This document shows positions 36,399 to 45,731 of a DNA stretch of 64,000 bases, piece after piece. The notes under the pieces were generated by a model. That model was not told where the DNA came from and did not search any database. It worked only from the letters and a program-made list of their open reading frames with translations. How positions within the stretch are numbered: position 1 is the stretch's first letter; each line of letters starts with the position of its first letter. The position numbers and the translations under genes were made by a program. Source of the DNA: Mycolicibacterium chubuense NBB4 (GTDB lineage: Bacteria > Actinomycetota > Actinomycetes > Mycobacteriales > Mycobacteriaceae). The stretch lies in assembly GCF_000266905.1 (NCBI RefSeq), contig NC_018027.1:992001-1056000 (forward strand). The letters are read 5' to 3'.

Positions 36399-36641
36399 GT
36401 GGACTGACATCGCCTGTCGCGGGGTACCGCCGATCCGGTAGCTCACCCGGTCGCCGCGGTGCAGAACCCGCGGGCCCGCCCAGGCGAGCTCGTTGAAATC
36501 GGCCACGACACCGGGTGTCCCGTCATCCGGGGTGATCAGCGCGCAGCCCTGCCCGCAGTGCACCGCGGTCACCACGCCGTGTTCGATGTCGGCGAACGCT
36601 TCGAGCAGCGCGGCCAGGTCGAACGTCTGCACCGGGCTCAT
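36387..36641 (-). CDS. 84-aa protein with a degenerate cold-shock-like beta-barrel pattern
   Basis: The segment from HGVVTAVHCGQGCALITPDDG through VVADFNELAW to VLHRGDRVSYRIG has the strand and glycine spacing of a cold-shock domain, but the RNA-binding aromatic motifs are replaced (QGCALI instead of KGFGFI, VVADF instead of VFVHF). I therefore read it as a CSD-like OB-fold that may have lost nucleic acid binding. ATG 36641 overlaps the USP stop (ATGA), so it is coupled to that USP. Identification is by pattern only. Confidence 0.65.
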   Translation of the reverse strand: MSPVQTFDLAALLEAFADIEHGVVTAVHCGQGCALITPDDGTPGVVADFNELAWAGPRVLHRGDRVSYRIGGTPRQAMSVHVIV

Positions 36642-37540
36642 GCCGGCCGCGCCACGATCACGGGGATCTGCGCGGACTGCACGACCGCGGTGCTGACCGA
36701 GCCCAGCAGCATGCTCGCGAACCCGCCCCGCCCGCGACTGCCCACCACGATCAGCTGCGCGGTGTCCGCCTGCTCGAGCAACTGCGGCGCAGGCCGGTCG
36801 CACACGACGACCTTGCGCACGGCCACATCCGGATAGCGCTCCCGCCACCCCGAAAGTCGTTCGGCGAGAACCTCTTTCTCGCGCTCCTCGATGGTCTCCC
36901 ACTCGTTCGGCGCCCATGCTCGACGGGAGAACTCCAGCCCGGTGTCACTCCACGCGTGCAGTGCGACGAGATCCACCCCGCGTCGCGAAGCCTGGTCGAA
37001 GGCGATCGCGGTGGCGGACTCCGATGCCGGGGACCCGTCGATCCCCACCACCACCGGTGCCGTCGGAGACGGCACGCGCTCGGCGTGGACGACCGCGACC
37101 GGGCAGTGCGCGTGATGGGTCAGACCCGAGCTGACCGAGCCCAGAAGCGCCCGGGTGACGGAGTTCTCGCCGAGGCAGCCGACGACCATCATCTCGGCGC
37201 CCTTCGACATCTCGACCAGCGTCGCCACGATCGGCCCGCCGACCACCTCGGTGCTGGTCTGGGCGGCCCGGTCCGAGGACACCGCGTCGGCTGCCAGCTT
37301 GGCGGCGTCCACGACGATCCTGCGTGCCCGATCCTCCTCGTACCGTGCGTAATTCACTGGGAAAGGCAACTCCGGCCAGGCCGTCGACGGGACAACGATC
37401 GGCGGCACGACGTACACCACATGTAAAGGGAGATTGCGGGATTCGGCCTCTGCGGCTGCCCAGGCGATGGCCGCGGCCGAGGACGCAGAGGCGTCGACGC
37501 CCACGACCACCCCGCGTCCCGCCGGTTGGGTTGTCTTCAT
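36638..37540 (-). CDS. universal stress protein, two tandem USP domains
   Basis: A 300 aa tandem USP. Domain 1 begins GVVVGVDASASSAAAIAWAA and has VVGCLGENSVTRALLGSVSSGL; domain 2 begins VVVGIDGSPASESATAIAF and has [34 protein letters not shown] is in domain 1. ATG 37540 with GGGGG about 7 nt upstream is chosen; the frame to 37624 includes the promoter box region. The gene is divergent from the histidine kinase at 37696 with a perfect DosR-like box in the spacer, and is followed by the CSD-like gene. Confidence 0.9.
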   Translation of the reverse strand: MKTTQPAGRGVVVGVDASASSAAAIAWAAAEAESRNLPLHVVYVVPPIVVPSTAWPELPFPVNYARYEEDRARRIVVDAAKLAADAVSSDRAAQTSTEVVGGPIVATLVEMSKGAEMMVVGCLGENSVTRALLGSVSSGLTHHAHCPVAVVHAERVPSPTAPVVVGIDGSPASESATAIAFDQASRRGVDLVALHAWSDTGLEFSRRAWAPNEWETIEEREKEVLAERLSGWRERYPDVAVRKVVVCDRPAPQLLEQADTAQLIVVGSRGRGGFASMLLGSVSTAVVQSAQIPVIVARPA

Positions 37541-37630
37541 CGTCGATCCCCCCGGGGTGTGCGTATCCGATTCACCGGAGCCTAGGACCGCGGCGCCGGC
37601 GGCATCCGGAGTCGTTCGTCGCACATGTTG

Positions 37631-37644
37631 GGGCCTTTGGACCC
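37631..37644. promoter_or_regulatory. DosR-like box, perfect match, between USP and DosS-like kinase
   Basis: GGGCCTTTGGACCC matches all fixed positions, and one more G and C extend it to a 16-mer. It is 90 nt before the USP start and 51 nt before the kinase start. Confidence 0.65.
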
Positions 37645-37695
37645 CTTGTCGCTCGGCCGGGCAACGACCAGGGTCGACGAGGACACCTACCGGCG

Positions 37696-39186
37696 ATGAG
37701 TGATTGCACCCCTATGACCGACAGCAGCATCCTGACGCGACTTTCGCTGAGGCAACTAGCGTGGGCGTGTCTGGGCGTCATGACGGTGATCTTCGTCGTC
37801 GTCTCGGCGGTGTCGATCCTCGGCCAGATCAAGGTCGCCCGCGCCGTCGACGAGTTGAGCGGCCATGTGGTGCCCATCCGTGCCGACGTCGAGGCGCTGC
37901 GCCGCGCCTTCACCGACCAGGAGACGGGCGAGCGCGGCTTCCTGCTCACCGGCAACCCGGTGTCGCTGGACCCGTACAACGCCGGTACGGCCACCGCCGA
38001 CCAGTTGCTCACCGACCTGCACGCCAAGCTGGCCGGGGATCCGGAAGCCACCCGTCTGCTCGACGGTGCCGCCGACGCCGCCGGCGCATGGCGCTCGCAG
38101 GCGGCGGATCCGCAGATCGCCGCCCGCGGCCGCGGGCCCCTTCCGGCGGATCAGCAGGAGGGCATGGCGCTGCAGGGAAAGCGGTTGTTCGACACGCTGC
38201 GCAGCAGGTTGCGGGAACTGGCCGCCTATGTCGACGGGCAGAACGACGCGCAGTTGTCGCGCATCCAGTCGGTGCAGAAGACGGCTGCGATCGTTCAGGC
38301 GGTCGGTGCGGCGATCCTCCTGGCGACCCTGGTCGTCGCCGTGGTCGTGGTGGACCGGTTGCTCACCCGGCCGGTGAACGCCATGGTCGAGCAGGTCCAG
38401 AGGGTGGCCGACGGCGACTACGACCACCCCATCACGGCGACGGGGCCGCGTGAGACCGCCGAGATCGGCGACGCCGTCGAACAGATGCGAGAAAGCCTGC
38501 GCGCCAGCACCGATCGGCTGGTCGACAGCGAACTACGCGACGAGCAGGCCCGCATCGCCGCCGATCTCCACGACCGGGTCATCCAGCGGGTGTTCGGCCT
38601 GGGGCTGGGTCTGACGTCGGCCTCGGCGCGCCGCAACCCCGACCTCGAACCGTTCATCGACGAGACGGACGCCATCATCCGGGACCTGCGGGAGGTGATC
38701 TTCAACCTCCACCACGCGATCGCTCCGCCCGGGCGGTCGACGCGGATGCGTGCGGCCATCATCGACGTGGTGGAAAGCAGCGTGGCGGCTCTCGGTTTCA
38801 CCCCGACGCTGCAGTTCGAAGGGCCGGTCGACGAGGCGCCGATCCGTCCGGACCTGCACGCGGCGGTGCTGGCCGTGGTGCGGGAATCCCTGAGCAACGT
38901 CGCCAGGCACGCGCAGGGCACCGCCGCCTGGGTGAACGTCGTGGTGACAGCTTCGGAGCTGCGAGTCATCGTGCGAGACAACGGGATCGGAGTCACCGAC
39001 GCGGACGTGCTGGGCCATGGCCGACGTAACATCGCCAGCCGTGCCGAACAGTTCGGCGGGGAGGCGACGATCGGGGATGTGAACCCGGGGGCCGGCGCGG
39101 TCGTCGAGTGGGTGGTTCCCCTGCAACCGCTCCCCACCGACGGCGGTCGGCGCCGCGAGGTTGATCTGGCCGGTAGCGATCGGTGA
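37696..39186 (+). CDS. membrane histidine kinase with CHASE3 sensor and DosS-like core
   Basis: A 496 aa kinase from ATG 37696 (ATG 37714 is an alternative; neither has a strong ribosome site). Membrane spans at about 25-45 and 195-215 enclose an extracytoplasmic CHASE3-type domain with EALRRAFTDQETGERGFLLTG. HAMP linker (VDRLLTRPVNAMVEQ) follows, then HisKA_3 with phosphoacceptor in IAADLHDRVIQRVFGLGLGL, and HATPase (VRESLSNVARHA, DNGIGV). The dimerisation box closely resembles DosS/DosT, but the GAF domains of those sensors are absent. No response regulator gene is adjacent. Its stop overlaps the CBS transporter start. Confidence 0.86.
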   Translation: MSDCTPMTDSSILTRLSLRQLAWACLGVMTVIFVVVSAVSILGQIKVARAVDELSGHVVPIRADVEALRRAFTDQETGERGFLLTGNPVSLDPYNAGTATADQLLTDLHAKLAGDPEATRLLDGAADAAGAWRSQAADPQIAARGRGPLPADQQEGMALQGKRLFDTLRSRLRELAAYVDGQNDAQLSRIQSVQKTAAIVQAVGAAILLATLVVAVVVVDRLLTRPVNAMVEQVQRVADGDYDHPITATGPRETAEIGDAVEQMRESLRASTDRLVDSELRDEQARIAADLHDRVIQRVFGLGLGLTSASARRNPDLEPFIDETDAIIRDLREVIFNLHHAIAPPGRSTRMRAAIIDVVESSVAALGFTPTLQFEGPVDEAPIRPDLHAAVLAVVRESLSNVARHAQGTAAWVNVVVTASELRVIVRDNGIGVTDADVLGHGRRNIASRAEQFGGEATIGDVNPGAGAVVEWVVPLQPLPTDGGRRREVDLAGSDR

Positions 39187-40454
39187 CTGACCACCGGGTC
39201 GCCTTCGCGCTGGTGGTCGTCCTGATCTCGATCAACGGCCTGCTGTCCGGCAGTGAGGCGGCCTTCATCTCGTTACGCGAGGGTCAGCTGCGGGAGCTGG
39301 AACGCCGCGGTGGCCGCCGGGATCAGCTCGTCGTCCGGCTGGCGCGCGAGCCCAACCGGTTCCTGGCGACGATCCAGCTCGGTATCACGCTGGCCGGCTT
39401 CCTGGCCTCGGCCACCGCGGCGGTCACACTGGCCTCGCCGTTGATGGTCGTGCTCGGATTCCTCGGTGGCGCAGCGCAGGTCGTGAGCATCGCGGTGGTC
39501 ACCGTGATCGTCACCGCGTCGACCATGGTGATCGGCGAACTCGCCCCGAAACGCCTCGCGATGCAGTACGCACGTCGCTGGGCGCTACTGGTCGCGTCGC
39601 CACTGAAGGTGCTGTCGACGATGGCCGCGCCGGTCGTCTGGTTGCTGGGAACGGCCACCGACGTGGTCGTCCGGCTGGTGGGTGGTGATCCGCGGGTCAA
39701 ACGCGAGGAGCTGACCTTCGACGAGTTGCGCCAACTGGTCGCCGGCTACGGTGAGCTCTCCGCCGAACAGCGGAGGATCATCTCCGGAGCACTGGAGATC
39801 CACGAGCGTTCGCTGCGTGAGGTCGTCGTGCCGCGGACCACCGTGTTCCGGCTGCGCGCCGACCTGCCGGTCGCCCACGCCCGCGCCGAGCTCGCGGACT
39901 CGGGCCACACCCGGGCACCCGTGGTCCCGGCGGGAGAGTTGGACGACGCGATCGGTGTGGTGCACCTGCGGGACCTGCTCGGTGTGAGCGGGACCGTGGC
40001 CGAGGTGGCGCGTCCGGTGCTGAACCTGCCCGACAGTCTGCGTGTCACCGCGGCCCTCAACCGGCTCCTGGCCGAACACGAGCAATTCGCTCTGGTCATC
40101 GGTGAACGGAGCGGGGTGGCCGGCATCGTCACGCTGGAGGACCTGCTGGAGGAGATGGTCGGCGAGATCTACGACGAAGCCGACGAGGACGTGCGATCCG
40201 TCAAGGTCTGTCCCGACGGAAGCCGAATCCTGCCCGGCATCTTCCCCGTTCACGATCTGGCGGACCTCGGCGTGGAGATCGGCGATCCGCCGGAAGGGGA
40301 CTACACGACGATCGCAGGACTGGTGCTGTGTGCGCTCGGTCGCGTCCCGACCGCCCCGGGCGACCATGTCGACGTCGACGGATTCGGTATCGACGTCCTC
40401 GGGGTCGACCGACACGCCATCACCGAGGTGCGGCTGCGGCCCGCGGGTGCTTGA
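39183..40454 (+). CDS. CNNM/HlyC-CorC-type membrane transporter with CBS domains
   Basis: A 423 aa protein. Residues 1-190 are a DUF21 membrane module (ISINGLLSGSEAAFISLR; LGITLAGFLASATAAVTLA; IGELAPKRLAMQYARRW). A CBS pair covers about 205-330 (VVPRTTVFRLRADLPVAHAR to GVAGIVTLEDLLEEMVGEIYDE), and the C-terminal CorC_HlyC domain (335-420) follows. The family is linked to divalent cation (Mg2+/Co2+) efflux or homeostasis. GTG 39183 overlaps the kinase stop (GTGA), so the kinase and transporter share a transcript. It converges with the antiporter gene. Confidence 0.87.
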   Translation: MTDHRVAFALVVVLISINGLLSGSEAAFISLREGQLRELERRGGRRDQLVVRLAREPNRFLATIQLGITLAGFLASATAAVTLASPLMVVLGFLGGAAQVVSIAVVTVIVTASTMVIGELAPKRLAMQYARRWALLVASPLKVLSTMAAPVVWLLGTATDVVVRLVGGDPRVKREELTFDELRQLVAGYGELSAEQRRIISGALEIHERSLREVVVPRTTVFRLRADLPVAHARAELADSGHTRAPVVPAGELDDAIGVVHLRDLLGVSGTVAEVARPVLNLPDSLRVTAALNRLLAEHEQFALVIGERSGVAGIVTLEDLLEEMVGEIYDEADEDVRSVKVCPDGSRILPGIFPVHDLADLGVEIGDPPEGDYTTIAGLVLCALGRVPTAPGDHVDVDGFGIDVLGVDRHAITEVRLRPAGA

Positions 40455-40462
40455 CTCCGCGA

Positions 40463-42097
40463 TCAGTGTTCACCGGAGATGAGCCGATTCAGCGCTTCGG
40501 ACGTGGTGTGCGCGGCCGCCGAGAACGGCTCGAGGACGATGTCGACCCCGGTGGCGCGCAACTGCTCGGCGTCGTGCCGGGTGTGGGCGGTCAACGCGAT
40601 GGTGCCACCGAAACCGTGCTGCCGAAGAGCGTGCAGCAGCGTGAGATTGGTCGACAATTCGGGAATGGCGCTGATGACGTACCTTGCCTGGTCGAGCGGT
40701 AGGGCCTCGAGGAGATCGCTGTCCTCGGCGCTGCCGTAGGTGGCCGCGACACCACTGCGCCGGTGGAGCTTGACCCCGTGCGGGTCGAAGTCGACACCGA
40801 GCACCCGGTGACCGGCTCGGCTCAGCCGCTCGGCGAGGTGGCTTCCGAACCGCCCCAGCCCGAACAAGATGACGTCGAAGTCCTGACCCGTGCGATCCGG
40901 CTGCGGCCGGCGGCTCTGTTTGCGCTCGAGTACCCGGAGCCACCGCTCCATCCACCGATAGATCCGGTCGTCGTACACGGTCAGATAGGTCGACACGCCG
41001 ATCGTGATCAACCCGACGACGGTGATGAGGCTGACCGTGGCGTTGGTGATGTGTCCGAGGTTGGAGCCCAAAGCAGCCAGGATGAGGGAGAACTCCGAAA
41101 TCTGGGCGACCGGTAGGCCGACGCGGAAACCGACCCGGACGGGGTAGCGCATCACCGCCATGATCGCGGTCACGATGAACGGCTTGGCGACCAGGACGAA
41201 CAGCGAGAGCACCACGGCTTCGGTGATCTGCGTGGTGGCATCGGTGAACTGGAGCGCCGCGCCGAGATCGAGGAAGAAGAACAGCAGCATGAAATCACGC
41301 AAGCTGACCAGCCGGGCTCCCAGCGCATCGCGAATCGGCATGCCGGCCAGCGAGATACCGGCAAGGAAAGCGCCCACCTCCGAGCTGAAGCCGAGCCATT
41401 CGCAGATCGCGGCCAGCGACACCGCATAGGAGACCCCGAACACCACGAGCAGTTCCTGTGATCGAGCGACCTGCGCCACCAGCCACGGCAGGACGAACCG
41501 CATGAGCAGCCAGACACCCGCGAGCAGTCCGGCCCCTTTGATCGCCACCCCCGCAATCCCGGTCGCGAAGCCTTCGCCCGTTCCCTGACCCACCGCGGTG
41601 AGCCCGATCATCAGCACGATCACCACGATGTCCTGGACGATCAGGAAGCCGAGCGCGATCCGGCCATGCAGCTGGTCGAGTTCGCGCTTGTCCGACAACA
41701 GCTTCACCACGATGATCGTCGACGAAAAGGTCACAGCCATCGCGACATAGAGTGCCGTCACGCTGCCCATGCCGAGTGCCCGGGCGATGAAATAGCCGAT
41801 CACCGAGGTGAAAACGACCTGCCCGAGCCCGGTGGCCAGCGCTACCGGACCGGTGCTGCGAATCATGTGCAGATCAAGTCGGAGCCCGACCAGGAACAGA
41901 AGTATCGCCAGGCCGAGCTTCGCGAGCAGCTGCAGAGAATGGTCGGCGGACACCCAGCCGAAGCCGACCGGGCCCACCAGGATGCCGACCACGATGAACG
42001 CGACGATCAACGGCTGGCGCAACCGGCTCGCGAGCAGCCCGGCGGCGGTGGCGACCGCCAACAGAACCGCGATGGTGGGGAACGGGTCCAGGTCCAT
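40463..42097 (-). CDS. CPA2 cation/proton antiporter with TrkA-N domain (KefB-like)
   Basis: A 544 aa membrane protein. About twelve hydrophobic segments in residues 1-390 (LRQPLIVAFIVVGILVGPVGFGW, GLAILLFLVGLRLDLHM, FLIVQDIVVIVLMIGL, EVGAFLAGISLAGMP) are followed by a soluble TrkA-N/RCK domain (FDVILFGLGRFGSHLAERLS, 415-544) for nucleotide sensing. It probably exchanges K+ or Na+ for H+. ATG 42097 is 8 bp after the ctpF stop, making it the last gene of the tgs-usp-ctpF-antiporter operon. The reading frame upstream of 42097 is noncoding shadow of ctpF. Confidence 0.88.
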   Translation of the reverse strand: MDLDPFPTIAVLLAVATAAGLLASRLRQPLIVAFIVVGILVGPVGFGWVSADHSLQLLAKLGLAILLFLVGLRLDLHMIRSTGPVALATGLGQVVFTSVIGYFIARALGMGSVTALYVAMAVTFSSTIIVVKLLSDKRELDQLHGRIALGFLIVQDIVVIVLMIGLTAVGQGTGEGFATGIAGVAIKGAGLLAGVWLLMRFVLPWLVAQVARSQELLVVFGVSYAVSLAAICEWLGFSSEVGAFLAGISLAGMPIRDALGARLVSLRDFMLLFFFLDLGAALQFTDATTQITEAVVLSLFVLVAKPFIVTAIMAVMRYPVRVGFRVGLPVAQISEFSLILAALGSNLGHITNATVSLITVVGLITIGVSTYLTVYDDRIYRWMERWLRVLERKQSRRPQPDRTGQDFDVILFGLGRFGSHLAERLSRAGHRVLGVDFDPHGVKLHRRSGVAATYGSAEDSDLLEALPLDQARYVISAIPELSTNLTLLHALRQHGFGGTIALTAHTRHDAEQLRATGVDIVLEPFSAAAHTTSEALNRLISGEH

Positions 42098-42105
42098 GGT
42101 CAGCC

Positions 42106-44814
42106 TCAGCACGCCTTCCGCTGCCCAAGCCTCTTCTGGACGGCCACCACCGACATGACCACCAAGGCTATCGCGAAGATGCGCGCCCAGCCGTCGGCAT
42201 CCAGCGGGGCGGTCTGAAACACGCTGTTCATCGCGGGCAGATATGTGACGAGGATCTGGGCGAGCGCTTGCACGAGGACACCGACGACGAGCCATGTGTT
42301 GGAGAACAGGCCGATGCGCCACGCCGACCTCGTCAGTGAGCGGCAGCTGAACAGGTAGAAGCCCTCCACGACGACGAACACGTTCAGCGCTGCGGTGCGG
42401 GCCTCGGGAAGCGTTGCACCGTGGCCGAGTTCCCATTCGAACAGCCACCACGATCCGGCTACCAGAAGGCTCGACACCAGTGCGATCCTGCCGACCAGAG
42501 ATCTGGTGAGCAGCGGCTCGCGGGGATCGCGCGGAGGTCGCGTCATGATCCCGGCTTCTTTCGGCTCGAACGCCAACGTCAGGCCCAGCGCGACCGCGGT
42601 GGTCATGTTGATCCACAGAATCTGGGTGGGCAGGATCGGCAGTACTGCGCCCAGCCCGATCGCCACCAGGATCACCAGCCCCTCGCCCACATTGGTGGGC
42701 AGAGTCCACGCGATGAATTTCGTCAGGTTGTCGAAGACGCCGCGACCCTCCTCCACCGCGGCTTCGATGGTGGCGAAGTCGTCGTCGGTGAGCACGACGT
42801 CAGCCGCGTCCTTGGCCACCTCGGTGCCGCTGCGGCCCATCGCGACCCCGATGCTGGCCTGGCGCAACGCCGGGGCGTCGTTGACGCCGTCACCGGTCAT
42901 CGCGACGACGTGCCCCATGAACTGCAACCCCTGCACCAGCCGCAGCTTCTGCTCCGGCGTCACCCTGGCGAAGACGCGGGCGCGTTCCACCGTGGCGGGG
43001 ACGTCGTCGTCCGGCAATGCGGCCAGGTCGGCGCCGGTGAGCACCGCGCCTTCGCGGGACGCCGCCTCGAGCAGCCCCACGCTGTGCGCGATCGCCGTCG
43101 CCGTGCCGGCGTGGTCTCCGGTGATCATCTTCACCGCGATCCCCGCCGACCGACACGCAGCGACGGCAGCGGACGCCGCGGCGCGGGGCGGGTCGAGCAT
43201 CGCCTGCAGGCCGGTCAGCGTCACCGCCCCGGCCAGCTGATCTTCGCTGAGCCTCGCGGAGTCCTCTGCCGGTCGCATTCCGCACGCCAGCACCCGCAAG
43301 CCCTCGGCGGTCAGGCAATCGGCCGCGGCCGTCACTGCGCGGCGATCGAGCGGGCGCAGGGCACCGTCGGCTCCCATTGCGGTGTCGCACATCTCGGTCA
43401 CCCGTTCCACGGCGCCCTTGACCAGCACCACGGTCCGGTGCTCGGGCGTCGTGTGAAGCGTGGCCATGTACTGCCGCTCCGAGCTGAACGGAATCTGGGC
43501 GATACGACGGAAACCGTGGTCGGCGTCGGCCGCCAGGCCAGCCTTCGCGGCGACGACGACCATCGCCGCTTCGGTGGGATCACCGGTGGCCGTCCAGCGT
43601 TCGCCATCGAAGCGCACCGTCGCGTCGTTGCACACCGCACCCGCCAGCAGTGCCCAGCGCAGTGCGGCGTTGCCGTCGGGCGACAGGCGCTGACCATCGG
43701 CCCCCAGCAGGTCGCCCTCCGGCACGTACCCGGACCCGGTGACCTCCACAGCCTGGTCGGGAGTCCAGATCCTGCGCACGGTCATCTGGTTCTCGGTCAG
43801 GGTGCCGGTCTTGTCCGCGCAGATCACGGTGGTGCTGCCGAGGGTTTCCACCGCGGGCAGACGTCGAACGACCGCACGGCGCTTCGCCATTCGGGCCACG
43901 CCGATGGCCAGAGTGATCGTGACAGCGGCGGGCAGGCCCTCCGGGATCGCGCCGACGGCGAGAGCGATGGCGGCGGTGAACGTTTCGACGGCGTCCTGGC
44001 GGCGCGCCAACCCCAGCGCGAACGTGGCACCCGCCAGCCCCAGGATCGCGATCGTGAGGACCTTGCTGAACCAGGCGAGCTTGGCGGTCAACGGCGTCGC
44101 GAGGACGTCGGCGGCACCGACGAGTCGGTGAATCTCGCCGATCTCCGTCTCCGATCCGGTGGCGACGACGACGCCGGTCCCGGAGCCTGCGGTCACCAGC
44201 GTGCCGGAGTAGGCCATGTTCCGGCGGTCGGCCACCGGCGTCGCCTCAGGCAGCACGACCTCGCACTTGTCCACCGGCGCCGACTCGCCGGTCAGCGCGG
44301 ACTCGTCCACTCGCAGCTCGCTCTCGCGGAGCAGGCGCACGTCCGCGGGCACCTTGTCGCCGGCCTCGACCATGACCAGGTCACCGGGCACGAGCGCATC
44401 GGATTCGAGGACCCTGGCGTGCCCGCCCCGGACGACCGTGGCCTCGGTGCGCACCATGGCGCGCAGGCTGTCCAATGCGGCTTCGGCCCGGGTCTCCTGG
44501 ATGAAACCAACGACGGCATTGACCAGAACGACACCGGAAATAACTGCCGCGTCGACGAATTCATGCAGGCTGGCGGTCACCACGGCGGCGAGCAGGAGTA
44601 CGTAGATGAGTGGGTGGTGAAACTGCCGCAGGATCGTCGACAGGACCGCGGAGCCGGTCGGTGCCGGCAGCGTGTTGGGCCCGAACCGGGCGAGTCGTTC
44701 TTGCGCCACCGCATCGGACAGACCGCGGCTCGGGTCGGTTTCGAGCAGCAGCACCACTTCGTGGACGGAGAGGCCGTGGTGCGCGTCGGGTGCTATCGGA
44801 AAGGGAGCAGTCAT
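42106..44814 (-). CDS. ctpF: P2-type cation-transporting ATPase (CtpF-like)
   Basis: A 902 aa P-type ATPase, close in length to M. tuberculosis CtpF (Rv1997), a DosR-regulon pump. Motifs: actuator TGES in [13 protein letters not shown] (about 185), membrane [10 protein letters not shown] (PEGLP, M4), phosphorylation site [12 protein letters not shown], nucleotide region [12 protein letters not shown], hinge [15 protein letters not shown]. The N-terminal cation-ATPase domain ([16 protein letters not shown]) precedes. Substrate is probably Ca2+ or another divalent or alkali cation; IPEGLP resembles SERCA/PMCA-type pumps. ATG 44814 overlaps the USP stop (ATGA). Confidence 0.92.
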   Translation of the reverse strand: MTAPFPIAPDAHHGLSVHEVVLLLETDPSRGLSDAVAQERLARFGPNTLPAPTGSAVLSTILRQFHHPLIYVLLLAAVVTASLHEFVDAAVISGVVLVNAVVGFIQETRAEAALDSLRAMVRTEATVVRGGHARVLESDALVPGDLVMVEAGDKVPADVRLLRESELRVDESALTGESAPVDKCEVVLPEATPVADRRNMAYSGTLVTAGSGTGVVVATGSETEIGEIHRLVGAADVLATPLTAKLAWFSKVLTIAILGLAGATFALGLARRQDAVETFTAAIALAVGAIPEGLPAAVTITLAIGVARMAKRRAVVRRLPAVETLGSTTVICADKTGTLTENQMTVRRIWTPDQAVEVTGSGYVPEGDLLGADGQRLSPDGNAALRWALLAGAVCNDATVRFDGERWTATGDPTEAAMVVVAAKAGLAADADHGFRRIAQIPFSSERQYMATLHTTPEHRTVVLVKGAVERVTEMCDTAMGADGALRPLDRRAVTAAADCLTAEGLRVLACGMRPAEDSARLSEDQLAGAVTLTGLQAMLDPPRAAASAAVAACRSAGIAVKMITGDHAGTATAIAHSVGLLEAASREGAVLTGADLAALPDDDVPATVERARVFARVTPEQKLRLVQGLQFMGHVVAMTGDGVNDAPALRQASIGVAMGRSGTEVAKDAADVVLTDDDFATIEAAVEEGRGVFDNLTKFIAWTLPTNVGEGLVILVAIGLGAVLPILPTQILWINMTTAVALGLTLAFEPKEAGIMTRPPRDPREPLLTRSLVGRIALVSSLLVAGSWWLFEWELGHGATLPEARTAALNVFVVVEGFYLFSCRSLTRSAWRIGLFSNTWLVVGVLVQALAQILVTYLPAMNSVFQTAPLDADGWARIFAIALVVMSVVAVQKRLGQRKAC

Positions 44815-45704
44815 CGAGTGCGGGCCACGATGACGGGCACCCGCGCGGCCTGCACGACCGCGCCGCTGACCGAACCCAGCAGCGCGCTGGCGACAGCACC
44901 GTGGCCGTGGCTGCCGACGATGAGCAGTTGCGCCGACTCGGCCTGCTCGACCAACCGGCGTGCCGGCTGATCGGGCGCGACGATCCGCCGGACCGCGACA
45001 TCCGGGTAGCGCTTCTGCCAGTCCGACAACTGCGCGGCGAGTTCGCGGTCGACCTCGGAAGCGATCTCCTCCCAGTCGAACCCGGGCAGGTCGTAGGCTC
45101 CCGGGGACCACCACGCATGCAGCACGACGAGTTCGGCGCCACGGCGCGACGCCTCCTCGAACGCCAGTCCCGCTGCGGCGTGCGAGCAGGGCGAGCCGTC
45201 GAACCCCAGCACGATCGGGGCGTCGGGGCGCGGGACAGGTTCCCCGTCGTGGATGACCGCCACGGGGCAGTGGGCGTGGTGGACCACACCGGTGCTGGAA
45301 CTTCCGAGCACGGTGCGTGCGAGCGCCCCCCGTCCGCGGGACCCGACGACGACCAGCGCGGCGTCCCGCGATGCCTCGGTGAGGGCGCCGGCAGCGGTGG
45401 AGATGGCGAACTCGGCCGACACCGCCACCGATCCGTGCGTCAGGTCCTTGACGATGCCGACGGCGTCGTCGAGGATGTCGCGCCCGATCTGTCGCTGCCA
45501 TTCCATGAGGCCGGTCGGGACAGGCGCCACGGGCCAGGTCCCCAGCGGCAGGGTGGCGGCATACAGCACGACCAGTGGTGCCTTGCGCAACTCCGCCTCG
45601 CGGGCGGCCCACTCGAGCGCCCCCTGTGAGGACGGCGAATCATCAACTCCGACAACGATTCGCGCGTTCCGCGCAGAGGTGGGTTCCGTCGGCGAAGTGG
45701 ACAT
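44811..45704 (-). CDS. universal stress protein, two tandem USP domains (Rv1996-type)
   Basis: A 297 aa tandem USP. Domain 1 begins [19 protein letters not shown], with [23 protein letters not shown]; domain 2 begins [20 protein letters not shown], with [24 protein letters not shown] 45704 has GGAAGG 7 nt upstream. In M. tuberculosis a USP (Rv1996) lies directly before ctpF (Rv1997), and the same USP-ctpF order is kept here with overlapping codons. It follows the wax ester synthase by 27 bp, so storage lipid synthesis and the pump share a transcript. Confidence 0.9.
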   Translation of the reverse strand: MSTSPTEPTSARNARIVVGVDDSPSSQGALEWAAREAELRKAPLVVLYAATLPLGTWPVAPVPTGLMEWQRQIGRDILDDAVGIVKDLTHGSVAVSAEFAISTAAGALTEASRDAALVVVGSRGRGALARTVLGSSSTGVVHHAHCPVAVIHDGEPVPRPDAPIVLGFDGSPCSHAAAGLAFEEASRRGAELVVLHAWWSPGAYDLPGFDWEEIASEVDRELAAQLSDWQKRYPDVAVRRIVAPDQPARRLVEQAESAQLLIVGSHGHGAVASALLGSVSGAVVQAARVPVIVARTR

Positions 45705-45731
45705 TCGTCATCCTTCCGTTGCGTGCCGGCG

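Noticed and set aside
42421..44970. An 849-codon plus-strand open frame antisense to ctpF
   Set aside because: The translation is low-complexity H/R/D/G with no domain, and the minus strand encodes an intact P-type ATPase with all motifs.
44814..45612. Extension of ctpF upstream into the USP gene
   Set aside because: The extra residues are an out-of-frame copy of the USP; ctpF family length is met from ATG 44814.
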